A stretch of DNA of 64,000 nucleotides from NCBI RefSeq assembly GCF_947507565.1, contig NC_089185.1, forward strand, positions 2,294,001 through 2,358,000, read 5' to 3'. Shown piece after piece: positions 33,409 to 44,400 of the stretch. Below the pieces are notes generated by a model, which saw only the letters and a program-made list of their open reading frames with translations, ran no database searches and was not told where the DNA came from. The DNA is from Oscarella lobularis (lineage: Eukaryota > Porifera > Homoscleromorpha > Homosclerophorida > Oscarellidae). Position 1 is the first letter of the stretch; each line of letters starts with the position of its first letter. Both the position numbers and the translations under genes were made by a program.

Positions 33409-36400
33409 ATGAGTGAAACTTCAGCTCTCTCCGGGCCTGCCGTCCTATTTCAAGCCGTTCGAAGTGGCAATTTGATCGAAGTGAGGCGCTTGATCGAGGA
33501 CCAAGGAGTTGCCGTTTCCAGCGAAGGGCCTTTGGACGAGACAGACGATGTTTGGTCTCATACACGCATTTTCTGCCAGTGCTCGCGATATTATGTGCGT
33601 AGATCGACGCTTCTGCGCTTCATTTGGCGTGCCGGCTTAAGGATGAAGAGATCGCCTCTCTTCTGCTCGATTTGGGAACTGACATTGAATCCTACGACGA
33701 AGTACAGTACATGTAGGAGAGATTATAGCATAATGGCTAGCAGTGATTACAGAGGGGAAGTACGCCCTTGCTCTACGCTTGCGAACTCGGACTACTTTCA
33801 ATTGTGAAGAAGCTCGTTGAGGCAAAATGCAACGTTCTTTTGAGAAATAGTGTACTTTCTTCTAGTATAGTTGATTGACTAATTGCATATATAGTTTTTC
33901 TTCAGGATTACATGACTGCTCTTCACTATGGCTGCAAAGCAGGAAATGTTGAAATTTGTTCTCTTCTTCTTCACAACGGAGCATTGCTTGAAGCATATGA
34001 CAGGGTTTGTAAATCGATAAATAGACTTTTGAGTGACTTCAACTTTATCTTTATAGTTTGAGAAAACACCGTTGCATTATGCATGCGAAGTGAACAACGT
34101 AGACGTCGTCAAACTGCTGGTTGAGCGTGGTGCTGATATTGAAGCCAATGTAAGATACCAATTATTGATTGCATTGTACTGTGATAAAATCTGTAAAACA
34201 GTTTTTGTTTTCATAGTGCGACATGACTCCTTTCTTGATTTCTTGTAATGCTGGAAATATTGAAATTATGAAGTATTTAAGTGAGAAGGGATGCAACATG
34301 TCAGCAGAAACTACGGTAAAGTGTACATAGATTTTTTTTTAAATTTCAGTAACTGGTGCTTTTTGTTATTGTGCAGGCGGGAGCAGGCGCTTTGATTCTT
34401 GCATGTTTTCGAGCTAGGACAGAGGCAATGGATTGGCTCGTCTCTGCAGGATTCAGTTATTGTGATACTGGAAAGGTATTTGTATTTTGTGGCATAGAGG
34501 CGATGCATTGTTTGAGTTTTTTAGTTGGGCTACACGTGTCTTCACACTGCATGTCTAGGTGGTCATTTGGATTTAGCAGTTACGCTTTCAAATGAGCACG
34601 GTCTAGACTTGCAACAAATGGCAGAGGTAGAGAAAGAATCTTTTCAATTAAAATATTGTTTTTAAATTGGTTATCAAAAAGGACGGAATGACACCGCTCT
34701 TGTGCGCTGTAGTGAGTGACAATTATGAAATTGTAAAATGGCTGCAGGAGAAAGGCAGCGATGTGTGGGTCAGAAATAAGGTTTTTAGATACATTGAAAA
34801 AGAAGCAAGAAGTTAATAGGCTTTCGTAATTGCAGTTTGGAAATGGTGCTCTTCATTTGGCTCTCGACCACTCGAACGAAAACGTTTTTGGTGACCTTAT
34901 GGTTTACTTTTCCTCTGAAGAACCAACAATGGTAAGCGTGAATGAAAGCGTCACTCCTGTTTTTAATAATGTCTTATTCACCTCCAGAATGACTTTCGGT
35001 TGGAAACAATCAACGAGGTAATTTAGCAAGTTCTCTATGAAGTGAGATCTACTGTTTCTTTAATTAAGAACGGAGAGACTCTTTTTCTTCTCGCCTGCAA
35101 AGTAGGTCTGCTGCGTTCGGTCAAATTTCTCTATCAGCTAGGCGCTGATTTTCTGGCGAAAGATAAGGTATATAATGCATTTTAATTTCTAGTAGCGTTT
35201 GTTTGTATTGAAAATGTATAGCATGGAAAATCGGGTCTTCATCTGTGTTGTGAAAATGGGCACACGCCTATAGCGGAGTACCTAATAAACGAGCTAGATT
35301 TGGATCCTGAAGAAACGGATTATGTACCCTTGCAGTTGCGTAATGAACTAACGCTTATTTAACATTGATTTTACCTGTAGATGAACGAAACGTCTTTGAT
35401 GAAGGCGTGTGGAGGTGCTCACCTCATTACAGCCGAAATGCTAATGAAGACGCGGAAATGGGATTTGAATATGAAAAATGAGGTCGATCATTAAGTAATC
35501 TTTTTGAGCTTTTACACTAATAATGAACGTTTTGAAGAAAGGAGAGAGCGCTTTGCACTTGGCTTGCAGGCATTTTTTCGGCACTAAAGTGGCGCGATAT
35601 TTAATCAATTGCGGAATCAATGTGGACGAGGCGGATTCTGTGAGGATTTCTCTTTGTCAGGTCTTGTATCCTAATGTGATTTGTTAGAGAGGATTCACTC
35701 CGATGATGAATGCTTGTGCCGCTGGACAATTGTCAATAGTTCGCATATTTGTTGAATTGGATTTGCTTTCTGTGAATGAGAAGACTTTGGTACGTTTGTA
35801 CGTTATGCTTTCAGTATGATTTTTTATGGAGAAATGCTTTAACAGGATCGTCAAAGTCCGCTTCATTTAGCTTGCGAATATGGGCGCCATGGCGTCGCGC
35901 AATTTTTGATTGATAGTAATGCGCTTCTTAATGTGCAAGACGGTGTAGGTCATTGATGATATAAGATCACTACTAGAGGAAATGTGAACTGTTAGTTGAA
36001 CTCCACTCCTTTGTCATATGCGTGCCGAAGTGGGCTTCTTCTCGTTGCAAAGCGTCTTGTAGAAAAGGGTTTTGGTTTAAGCCTATACCGCGTAGAGGTG
36101 GGAAGCTATAGATTTACTACTTTATGTATAAAATTGGGAATTGCCTTGCATTTTTGTGCAGGATTGCCTGGAGGGAATTTTGAAACGTTCTCCGTTCTCT
36201 AAAGGCGGATATGTTAACATCCTACAATTTCTTAATCAATGCAATTATTTTCAAAATGAAACCCTCGTAATGGACCGTTATTTATTTAGAAAAGTGTGAC
36301 CTATTATCTTTCTATTAGTTTCGAACTTGTCTTCGGCTAGCAAGTGAGTTCGGATGTCTTTCTCACGTCAAGTTTTGTGTCTCTTTGAACCCTTCTCTTG

Positions 36401-39400
36401 CTTCCGCAACGTTGATGGTATGCTTTGAAGGCTAAATCTTCTAAATAAATTGCATGTGTGTTATTTTAGTTCGACGATCAAACAGCTTTGACTAATGCTT
36501 GCAAGAACAAGCACACCAGCGTGGCAGACTTTCTTATTGGTGTCATGAGCGATGATTTCTCAAAGAATCGCCATGAAGTTGTTAGCTATTTTAGCGTTTA
36601 AGTTTAGTTAATTAATTCATTTTAAGTTAAAGGGCCCTAAGGTAGCTCTCGCTTACGCCTATGAAAATGGAATGTTATCCACCATAGGGCTACTCGAATC
36701 TAGAGGATTTTCTCTAGATGAGGTTAGCTGCGTTGCTTAGTTAATATTATATAACCAGAATGTATTGAGGTTTGAATAGGATGCTTTGGTAATGGCAGCC
36801 TGCAAAGGCGGATTGGTGTCAGTTGTAAAGCGTGCTGCCGAAAAAAATCGAAGTGTTGTTGAGGTATAAAGTTTAGTTGGGGATTGGGAAAGGCTGTAGT
36901 TTCTTTTCCGTTTTGTAGAAGGATCTTTGGAAATATTTTACAGAGGCTTGTGCTAACAAAAGGGCCGAGGTAGCAATTTTTCTCATAATCGAATTCGATG
37001 ACCAGTTACTTGTTGAAGTACTGTACTTAAAATCAAAATCTTGATAATAATTCCAATCTTCGTATTAGAACGGAAGAAAAGCTTTGCTTGTTGCATGTGA
37101 AAATGGTTGTCTTCGGGTCGTCAATCGTCTCATCAAACGCGGCTGTTCACTTAATAATAAGAGAAGTGTAAATGCGCGTAAAATCATTTTGTGCTTGCTT
37201 GCTTGCTGATCATTTTTGCGCGATCCATCAGGATGAAGCTAACTTGCTACTGCTAGCTTGCAGAAATAGTCATGCAAATGTTGTTCACCTGCTTTTGGAT
37301 GCTGGAGCAATCGTAGATAAGGTAATCTTGAATATATTGTATCTCGAAATTGACTGACTGTCTGTATAATGAATTTTAAAAAGACTGAATTACTGAAGAC
37401 TGCTTGTGAACAAGATTTGTTGTCAGTTGTTGCTCGTCTTCGTGATCGCAGGTGTTCCCTTGCGAAGAAAACATCTGTAAAAAGCAGTTCAGTTTTGACT
37501 ATGTGAGTAATTTAAATTTCTTCTACGTGCAGCAAGGATATCTCCTTCATCTGGCCGGAGGGAAAGACGTTGCTCAATTCTTAGTTAGTAATCAACCCTT
37601 CATGTTAAATGCATTAGATTCGGTAGGCTTGGCATTTGTAGAAGTTGTGCTTGTGGTCATCATCACTTTTGTTCGTTAGAATGGAAATACTCCGTTAATG
37701 ACTGCATGTCAAAAAAATAAACTGGAAGTAGCTTCTCATCTGATTCAAAGGCGTTGTTCAGTTAATCAGAAAAATAAGGTTCGAATAGTATCGAACTGAA
37801 TGGAACACCCTGAAGTTTGAAAATAATTCTCGTTTGTCTATATTTTTTCCAACAGAATGACGACACCCCATTTTCTGAATTCTTGGCGTATTGTTGGCTG
37901 TGCGACGTCTTAGAACATGACGCCCAGATTTTGCTAATGCAATTCATTTCATCAGGTGTTCAAATCTCTTCTTCCTCGAGGGTATTTTGTCTAATACAAT
38001 TTGAAAGTAGTAAATTAGGTTAATTAATTGAGTTCCTTTGCAGTTTTCAAAAGTAAATGTACTTCATGTGGTAGCAGCAAAATTATTTGATGATTCTGAG
38101 AAAGTTTGCACTTTGTGCCTTGAAAAAGGCGCTGATCCGAGTAGTTTCAATGAGGCAAGGCATTTTACTAGTGTCCCAGAGTCACGTCTACTTATAACCA
38201 CAATCAAAATGTAGCATGACGTAGTTGAATACTAATTATATAGTGGATGTATTGTCTGTTAAAATTAGGCTGGCTATAGTTTACGTACTTACTGTTTGTT
38301 ATTGGCAGGATGGTAAGCTTCCTTACGAATGTGCAACAGGAAGCGTTCGATTAATTTTGAGAGAAGCTTGGGTAAATACACATCTTTATACTCCAATCAT
38401 AAGATTTAGGCGGTGCTAATTATTCTCTCGCTTTATATAGCAACGGTGTCAGTATTCAAGATTGGAAGACGGGGGCACAAAGAAGCCTTCTAAAATCAAA
38501 GTTTGTCTAATCGGCGCGGCCGGTGCTGGCAAGACAACTCTCATGCAGTCGTTGCGCCGAAAACGTATTGAAGCAGAACTCGTTTCAGTCAGCGAAGTGC
38601 ACGTTGACGAATCGTCGGATCCCAACTTACGGACAGCTGGTATTGACATTATACAGGCAACGATTGATGAAGTTGGCGAATTGGTGTTTTGCGATTTCGC
38701 TGGTCAGCCAAACTTCCACAAAACGCACAGTTTGTTTTTTTCAGGGTCGACTACTGTTTACCTCCTCGTCGTCAATCTGGAGAAATCGGAACAGGAACTT
38801 TTCTCGTCTTCACTTTATTGGCTTTCTCTCACCAAGTGCAGCATCGGATCGTCTAATAATAGTTGCGTTGTACTAATCGGCAGCAGAGGCGACAAAGTTG
38901 ACGGGCGTGGGATGTTGAGGCGGCTAAAAACGTCCCTAATGTCGAAATTTGAGAAATATTTTGAATTTTCTTCTGAGAACTTTATTTTGGACTGTCGTCG
39001 CTCGTCATCGCCAGATATGCACAGTTTGCGCAAGCTCATTTATAGGCTGAAGACTATAATAATTGAGGTTTGATTAAATAGAATAATTTATATTCGCAAG
39101 CGACGCATCTCTTGGATTTAGAAAGCTCCTGCTACATTTAGCATTGTTGACAAAGTTCAGTCAAGTTTGTTGCCGCAACTGAGAGATATAAGCAAAAAGT
39201 CTTCACCATTGGAAGCTTTTCGAGATAGCGAAATACATCTTCCGAAATTTGTTACGTATGTCGTTAGTCTTTTGCAAAGAAAATCCTAAGGGTTTTTTAG
39301 GGTCAACAGCGAGGACGAGGATGCTTCTTTTTTAGAGACGGTGCTTTACTTGGGGGAGTACGACGATGCACGGATCGAATTTCCCTTACTTGAAAAACAG

Positions 39401-41209
39401 GTTTTGGAGCTGCCTTCAAGAAAATATTATATAGGATTAGCGGGTATCTCTTTATAGCTCAAAGTCGTTCATTGTCGTCATTTTGTTTCAAAATTCTTTT
39501 TCACTCTTCTAATTCAGTCAAATATTGGTGAAGGTCTGCAAAAGGAAGTAGTTGGCCAGTTTATTAAGTTTCTTCATGGAATTGGAGAGGTAACATAGAA
39601 TGCTTGGAATGAATATAAAGGAACCGCTCAATTTGAATCGTAGATCATTGAATTTGGTGAAAACATCATATTAGATCCATCGTGGCTTTGTCACAGTGTC
39701 ATCGGTCCTATCATGTCACCAGACACTTTTCCTGTTCGTCTGGAAGGAATCGACGACGGAGAAGTAGACGCTGAGAGAGTCGAGAATGCTATTCGTCAAT
39801 TCAACAAAAATCAGAGCTTCTTCTCAATCGAAGAACTAATGCAACTGCTTTGCAGCTTGGAAATTTGCTACCCCGTTTCAAACGAAGAAAACGTCTATCG
39901 ATTTCCCGCGCTCATCGACGAATGGCGTCGAGACGAGTTTTGGAAGGCAGACGAAAACATGGTTGTATACGTCGGACGTCGTCTCAAATGCCAATATGAA
40001 ACCGATATCATCGTTCCTGGAACCATCCCATTTCTTCAGACACGATCGGTCGTTCGTCTCGATTCTTCGCCGCTTATCTGGAAAGACGGCATGATTTTGG
40101 AGAAGCGAATAGACGAAATCACAATTGAAGGACTTGTTGAAATGGACGAGGCAGCGAAGGCAATCGATGTTGTCGCTCGTGGCCCCGTCGATTCGGAAGC
40201 AGAGTGCTTCGACTTCGTCAACAAGATGCTGAATATGGTTCAGAAAGTGTTGGACGATAGGAGTCCGGGCACGATCATCGACCACAAATTTTGCTTGAGT
40301 ACGTCAGCGCTGAAAAAGTTGATAGTGAACCCACCAGCGCATAAACGATTCCTGATTGAAAAAGCAAAATCGGATGACTCACCAGTGTCTACGAAAGTGA
40401 AGACTGAAAAGTATACAGACACTCTTCGAGAATTATTGGTAGTGCCCACTAATCACTACTGTATGCTACAAAGAAAGGTCAAATCCGGCCTCCAGAAGAC
40501 TCTCAATAAGGAAAGCGCTCATGTACTTGGTGAAGAATTGGGGCTGATGGCATCAGAAGTCATAGCTTGTCGGGATTCCTACAGCGTTCTCCGCTTGTGG
40601 GACAAACGTCGCAGTGCATTGGTTTCCGATCTAGTTTGTTGTTTGCGCAAGCACGGGTTGCTTGCATCGTTGCATATTCTGTATTCTGATTCACCCTCCG
40701 TTCGGCTTTCGGATGATGAGGTCTAGAATGTATACGATGACGTTTGTTTACATTCCTAATATTCATTCTTCTTGTAGGCTCTAGCAGCAGAGAGAGCTTT
40801 CATAACGGGTTGTTCAAAAGGCAAACATGATGACGTTCAAGAAAATCAGGAAATAGGTATAGTTCTTAGATGATACGTTCTGCATACTCTAATTGTCGTC
40901 TGCCTGGCTCTAGAAAACCAGGTTGTTGAAGATGGACACATTGATGTTCTCAAATACGAAGTTATTGGGAACGCCGAAGTTTTACATGATTTTGCGAGGC
41001 ACCTTCTTGGCTGGAGTTTCAACAGAGTGGACCAATTTCTGAACGATATTATTGGGAGCACTACTTCGACAAAATTCTTTCGCGTAGTGAAAAAGTGGAC
41101 CGACGACAAAGGTGTAAATGCAACCGTTCAAGAACTTCTGAAAGCGTTTGAAAAAATTGGCAAGGAAGGAGATGCTCGAAGGGTGCTATCCAAATTGACA
41201 CATAAGTAA
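33409..41209 (+). CDS. ROCO-A: ankyrin-Roc-COR-Death protein (kinase-less DAPK1-like)
   Basis: This appears intact, with about 39 exons and about 1,900 residues. Exon 1 is 33409-33549 (MSETSALSGPAVLFQAVRSG); introns begin with 33550-33602. Exons 2-32 mostly encode one ankyrin repeat of about 33 residues each, nearly all in phase 0; examples are 33603-33701, 33753-33851 and 33906-34004 (TALHYGCKAGNVEICSLLL). The Roc GTPase is one exon, 38441-39067. COR exons are 39122-39255, 39301-39400, 39458-39589 and the long 39644-40720, then 40778-40856. The death domain is in the last exon, 40914-41209, ending TAA. Among known animals this order is that of DAPK1 without its N-terminal kinase, since the ATG leads straight into the repeats. 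The role is inferred to be GTP-regulated signalling with death-fold partners in the cytoplasm. One intron uses a GC donor (38155). Confidence 0.85.
38441..39067 (+). other. Roc GTPase domain of ROCO-A (single exon)
   Basis: The P-loop is GAAGAGKTTL, the switch I region RTAGIDI, and the G3 motif DFAGQPNFHKTHSLFF. At the G4 position it reads GSRGDKVD instead of the usual N/T-K-x-D. The exon is 627 bp, exactly as in ROCO-B and ROCO-1. Confidence 0.9.
39644..40720 (+). other. COR domain long exon of ROCO-A
   Basis: The 359-residue exon starts IIEFGENIILDPSWLC and continues VIGPIMSPDTFPVRLEG, matching the COR/winged-helix segment of DAPK-type ROCO proteins (LDPxWL...). ROCO-B has the same length (1077 bp); ROCO-C is 6 bp longer. 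Confidence 0.8.
40914..41209 (+). other. Death domain of ROCO-A
   Basis: The C-terminal exon holds FARHLLGWSFNRVDQFL, then FFRVVKKWTDDKGVNATVQE and LLKAFEKIGKEGDARRVL. The spacing of Trp, the (A)TVxxLxxAL motif and the final helix fits the death fold. It is nearly identical in ROCO-B. Confidence 0.75.
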
Positions 41210-41401
41210 ATAATAAAGGGGGTTGGGAAGTAAGGTAAGCTTAGAGCTCTGGTCTGAGAAAATCAAGGGATTGCGTGCACTGCAGCAAGCCTGGAATAAT
41301 GTCTATCTGTCTAAGCTAACGGCACTACCAGTCGAAAAATTAAACTAAAAAGTTCTTTCACATTTATATGAACATAAACACGCGGTTTTCATTTATCGAT
41401 G

Positions 41402-41450
41402 CAAACGACGTCATCGTTTTGTCATGTGATGTTTACGCTGCGCTCCCGCT
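41402..41450 (+). promoter_or_regulatory. ROCO-B proximal promoter
   Basis: GACGTCAT (41407) and GTCATGTGAT (41421-41430) are followed by GTTTACGCT and the ATG at 41451. The CCAAT box seen in ROCO-A and ROCO-C is deleted here. The gap to the ROCO-A stop is only 241 bp. Confidence 0.55.
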
Positions 41451-44400
41451 ATGGGTGAGTCTTCAGCTCTCTGCGGACCTCTCTCCGGACCCGCCGTCCT
41501 CTTTCAAGCGATACGAAGTGGGAATTTGATCGAAGTGAAGCGCTTGGTCGAGGACCAAGGAGTGGCCGTTTCCAGCGAAGGGCCTTTGGCCAAGACAGCC
41601 GATGTTGGTCTCGTACACGCATTTTTTTCGCCAGTGTTCGAGATATCATACACGTAGATCGAAGTTTCTGCGCTTCACTTGGCTTGCTGGCTTAAGGAGG
41701 AAGAGATCGCCTCTTTTCTGCTCGATTTGGGAGCTGATATTGAATCCTACGACGAGGTACACGTGGGAATATAAATGGATTTAGCAATTAGAACAGTGAT
41801 GCTAGAGGGGAAGTACGCCTTTGCTCTATGCTTGCAAACTCGGTCTACTTTCAATTGTGAAGAAGCTTGTTGACAAAAAATGCAACGTTCTTTTGAGAAA
41901 TATCGTAGTTTCTTGTACAGTTGATTGACTAAATACGTACATGGTTTTCTCTAGGAATATATGACCGCTCTTCATTATGGCTGCAAAGAAGGAAATGTTG
42001 AAATTTGCTCTCTTCTTCTCAAAAACGGAGCATTGCTTGAAGCATATGACAGAGTTTGTAATCGTTAACTTGACTGGCGCTTGACTTCAATTAATCTTTA
42101 TAGTTTGAAAAAACGCCGTTGCATTATGCATGCGAAGTGAACAACGTAGACGTCGTCAAATTGCTAGTAGAGCGTGGTGCTGACATTGAAGCCAAAGATT
42201 GCGTAAGATGTCTCTATTGATCGCATTGTACTCTTTTGAAGTCAATTATAACACTTGTTTGTTTTTATAGGACAATAGAACTCCTTTCTTGATTTCGTGC
42301 CAGGCTGGAAATATTGAACTTATGAAGTATTTATGTAAGAAGGGATGTGACATGTCAGCAGTGACTTCGGTACAGAATGGAGTGATTTCTTTTGAATTTG
42401 CAATAGCTGGTGTTCTTATTAAATAATGCAGGCAGGAGCAGGCGCTTTGCATATCGCATGTTCTGGAGATAGAAGAGAGGCAATGGATTGGCTTGTCTCT
42501 GCAGGATTTAGTTATCGTGATACCGGAACAGTATTGACTACAGTATACTTCTGGGACAGAGGCGACGCGATAATCGTTTGACTTGTAGTTGGGTATCACG
42601 ACTCTTCACACAGCGTGTGAAGGCGGTCATTTGGATTTAGCAATGATGCTTGCAAATGAGCACGGTCTTGACTTGCAACAAATGACAGAGGTAAAGAAAA
42701 TATTTGCTGTTTTTATTTAATTAAACCGTTTATCAAACAGAGCGGGATGACGCCGTTCTTGTGCGCTGTATCGAGCGGCAATTATAAACTAGTGAAATGG
42801 CTGCAGGAAAAGGGCAGCGATGTTTGGGTCAGAAATAAGGTCTTTAGTTAAATTCGAAGAAGCGAGTATAGTTAATGTGTTTTGGGGATTTGCAGTTTGC
42901 CAATGGCGCTCTTCATTTGGCTCTCAACCACTCGAATGAAAATGTTTTCGCTCAGCTTTTTCTTCACTTTTGCGAAATAGGATCTATGGCGAGTGTGAAT
43001 GGTAGCTTTCATATCAACCCCGTTGATAATTTTTGTCTCGGTACCTGAGTACCGAGACATAGTTTTTGGTATGTAAAAATTTTGTTCGTTGCGTACCGGA
43101 AAAGTGGTCGGTGGTACGCTGTCGCGATTGCGTCCGTCAGGTGTCCGATACATTGTAGTTGTGCACCTGGGTATTTGTTAGGGTCCTTGTCTTTTAGTTT
43201 CGGAGAAATTTGGGTCCTTTCGTGAAACAGAATGTGACGTCACAGAGTTTGGAATGCTCGTTTGCATCTAATTACCAGGCTTCTTGATGTGGAGGGTGGA
43301 TACGTTTCCGCCTTCCCAGAGAAGTTTGGAATGCTCGTTTGCATCTAATTACCGGGCTCCTGGTCATGTTTTAGGTACACCCGTTGTAACAATGCGTTTA
43401 CCTTTCGGTTTTTTCAAGGACGTGCCGATGTGCGTTTGCGGCGTTCGGTTTGTTGTTCCGGAGCTTGGGCAAAGTGATGAAAACTGACATAAGAAATATG
43501 TAAGGGATATGTGCCCGTGTCTGTGGGGCTTGGTTAGGTACTGATCGCTCTTCATTATTTAATTCTATGCGCGAGGAACCTGGGAGATGGCGTTGTGTCC
43601 GTCGCTGCAGCAGTTGAAGCGACGCTAAGGAGCTCAGCATTGTGACTCGCTGAAATGAGCGATGTGAATGAGATGCGTCTAGACGTGGTAGGGAGGCGTG
43701 ACGGTATCAATTTTCCATTTCTCGTGGGAACGTGGCGAGTCGCCTAAATGCTCACCATGGTACCAGTCAAAATAAGCGAAGCGCCCTCTCTACCGTAGTC
43801 AAAATACCACGCGCCTCATTTGCCGCTCATTCAGAGTCAGCTAGTCACGCTTGCTGTACTGCTCATCATAGCTTCTGCTGCTGCAGAAATGAACGCGCCG
43901 GCTTCGCCGCCCATGATAGAATTTTTGAGCAACCTGAAGTACCTAACCAAGCCCTCGACAGACACAAATATCTCTGCCATATACATTCTTTCAGTTGCCG
44001 CCACTTCGCCCATGCCCTAGGAAGAAACCCAATGCCGCAAACGATAAGCGCATATATCGGCACAGAAAAGAACTGAAAGGTATAGTTCCAAACTTCTGTG
44101 ACATTTTCGAAAAAAGCGAGCCCTGCCCTAACACAATCACCGAGGACACAACAACGCCATGCACGGCTTCCGGCTCCTAGCTGTCGCTCGCAACTGTTAG
44201 CCCGAGCGCAAAAGCTAGCGAAAGAGCTAGGGCAGTGCTAGCGACAGGTTGACAAACGGAGTTTAGTGGGGTCCCAGGACCCTGAAGGGATCGAGTCGAT
44301 CAAGGGGAACGCTTAGCTTAGGTGTGAAAGTTGGAGGGCAGGCGGCGACCACTGCTGGACCCGAATTTTTCCAGCATTTCGGTTTTTATCACCGGCGACG

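Noticed and set aside
38449-38649. Minus-strand frames opposite the Roc exons (also at 49738 and 58010)
   Set aside because: They are mirror frames of a conserved coding exon and appear in each paralogue for that reason only.
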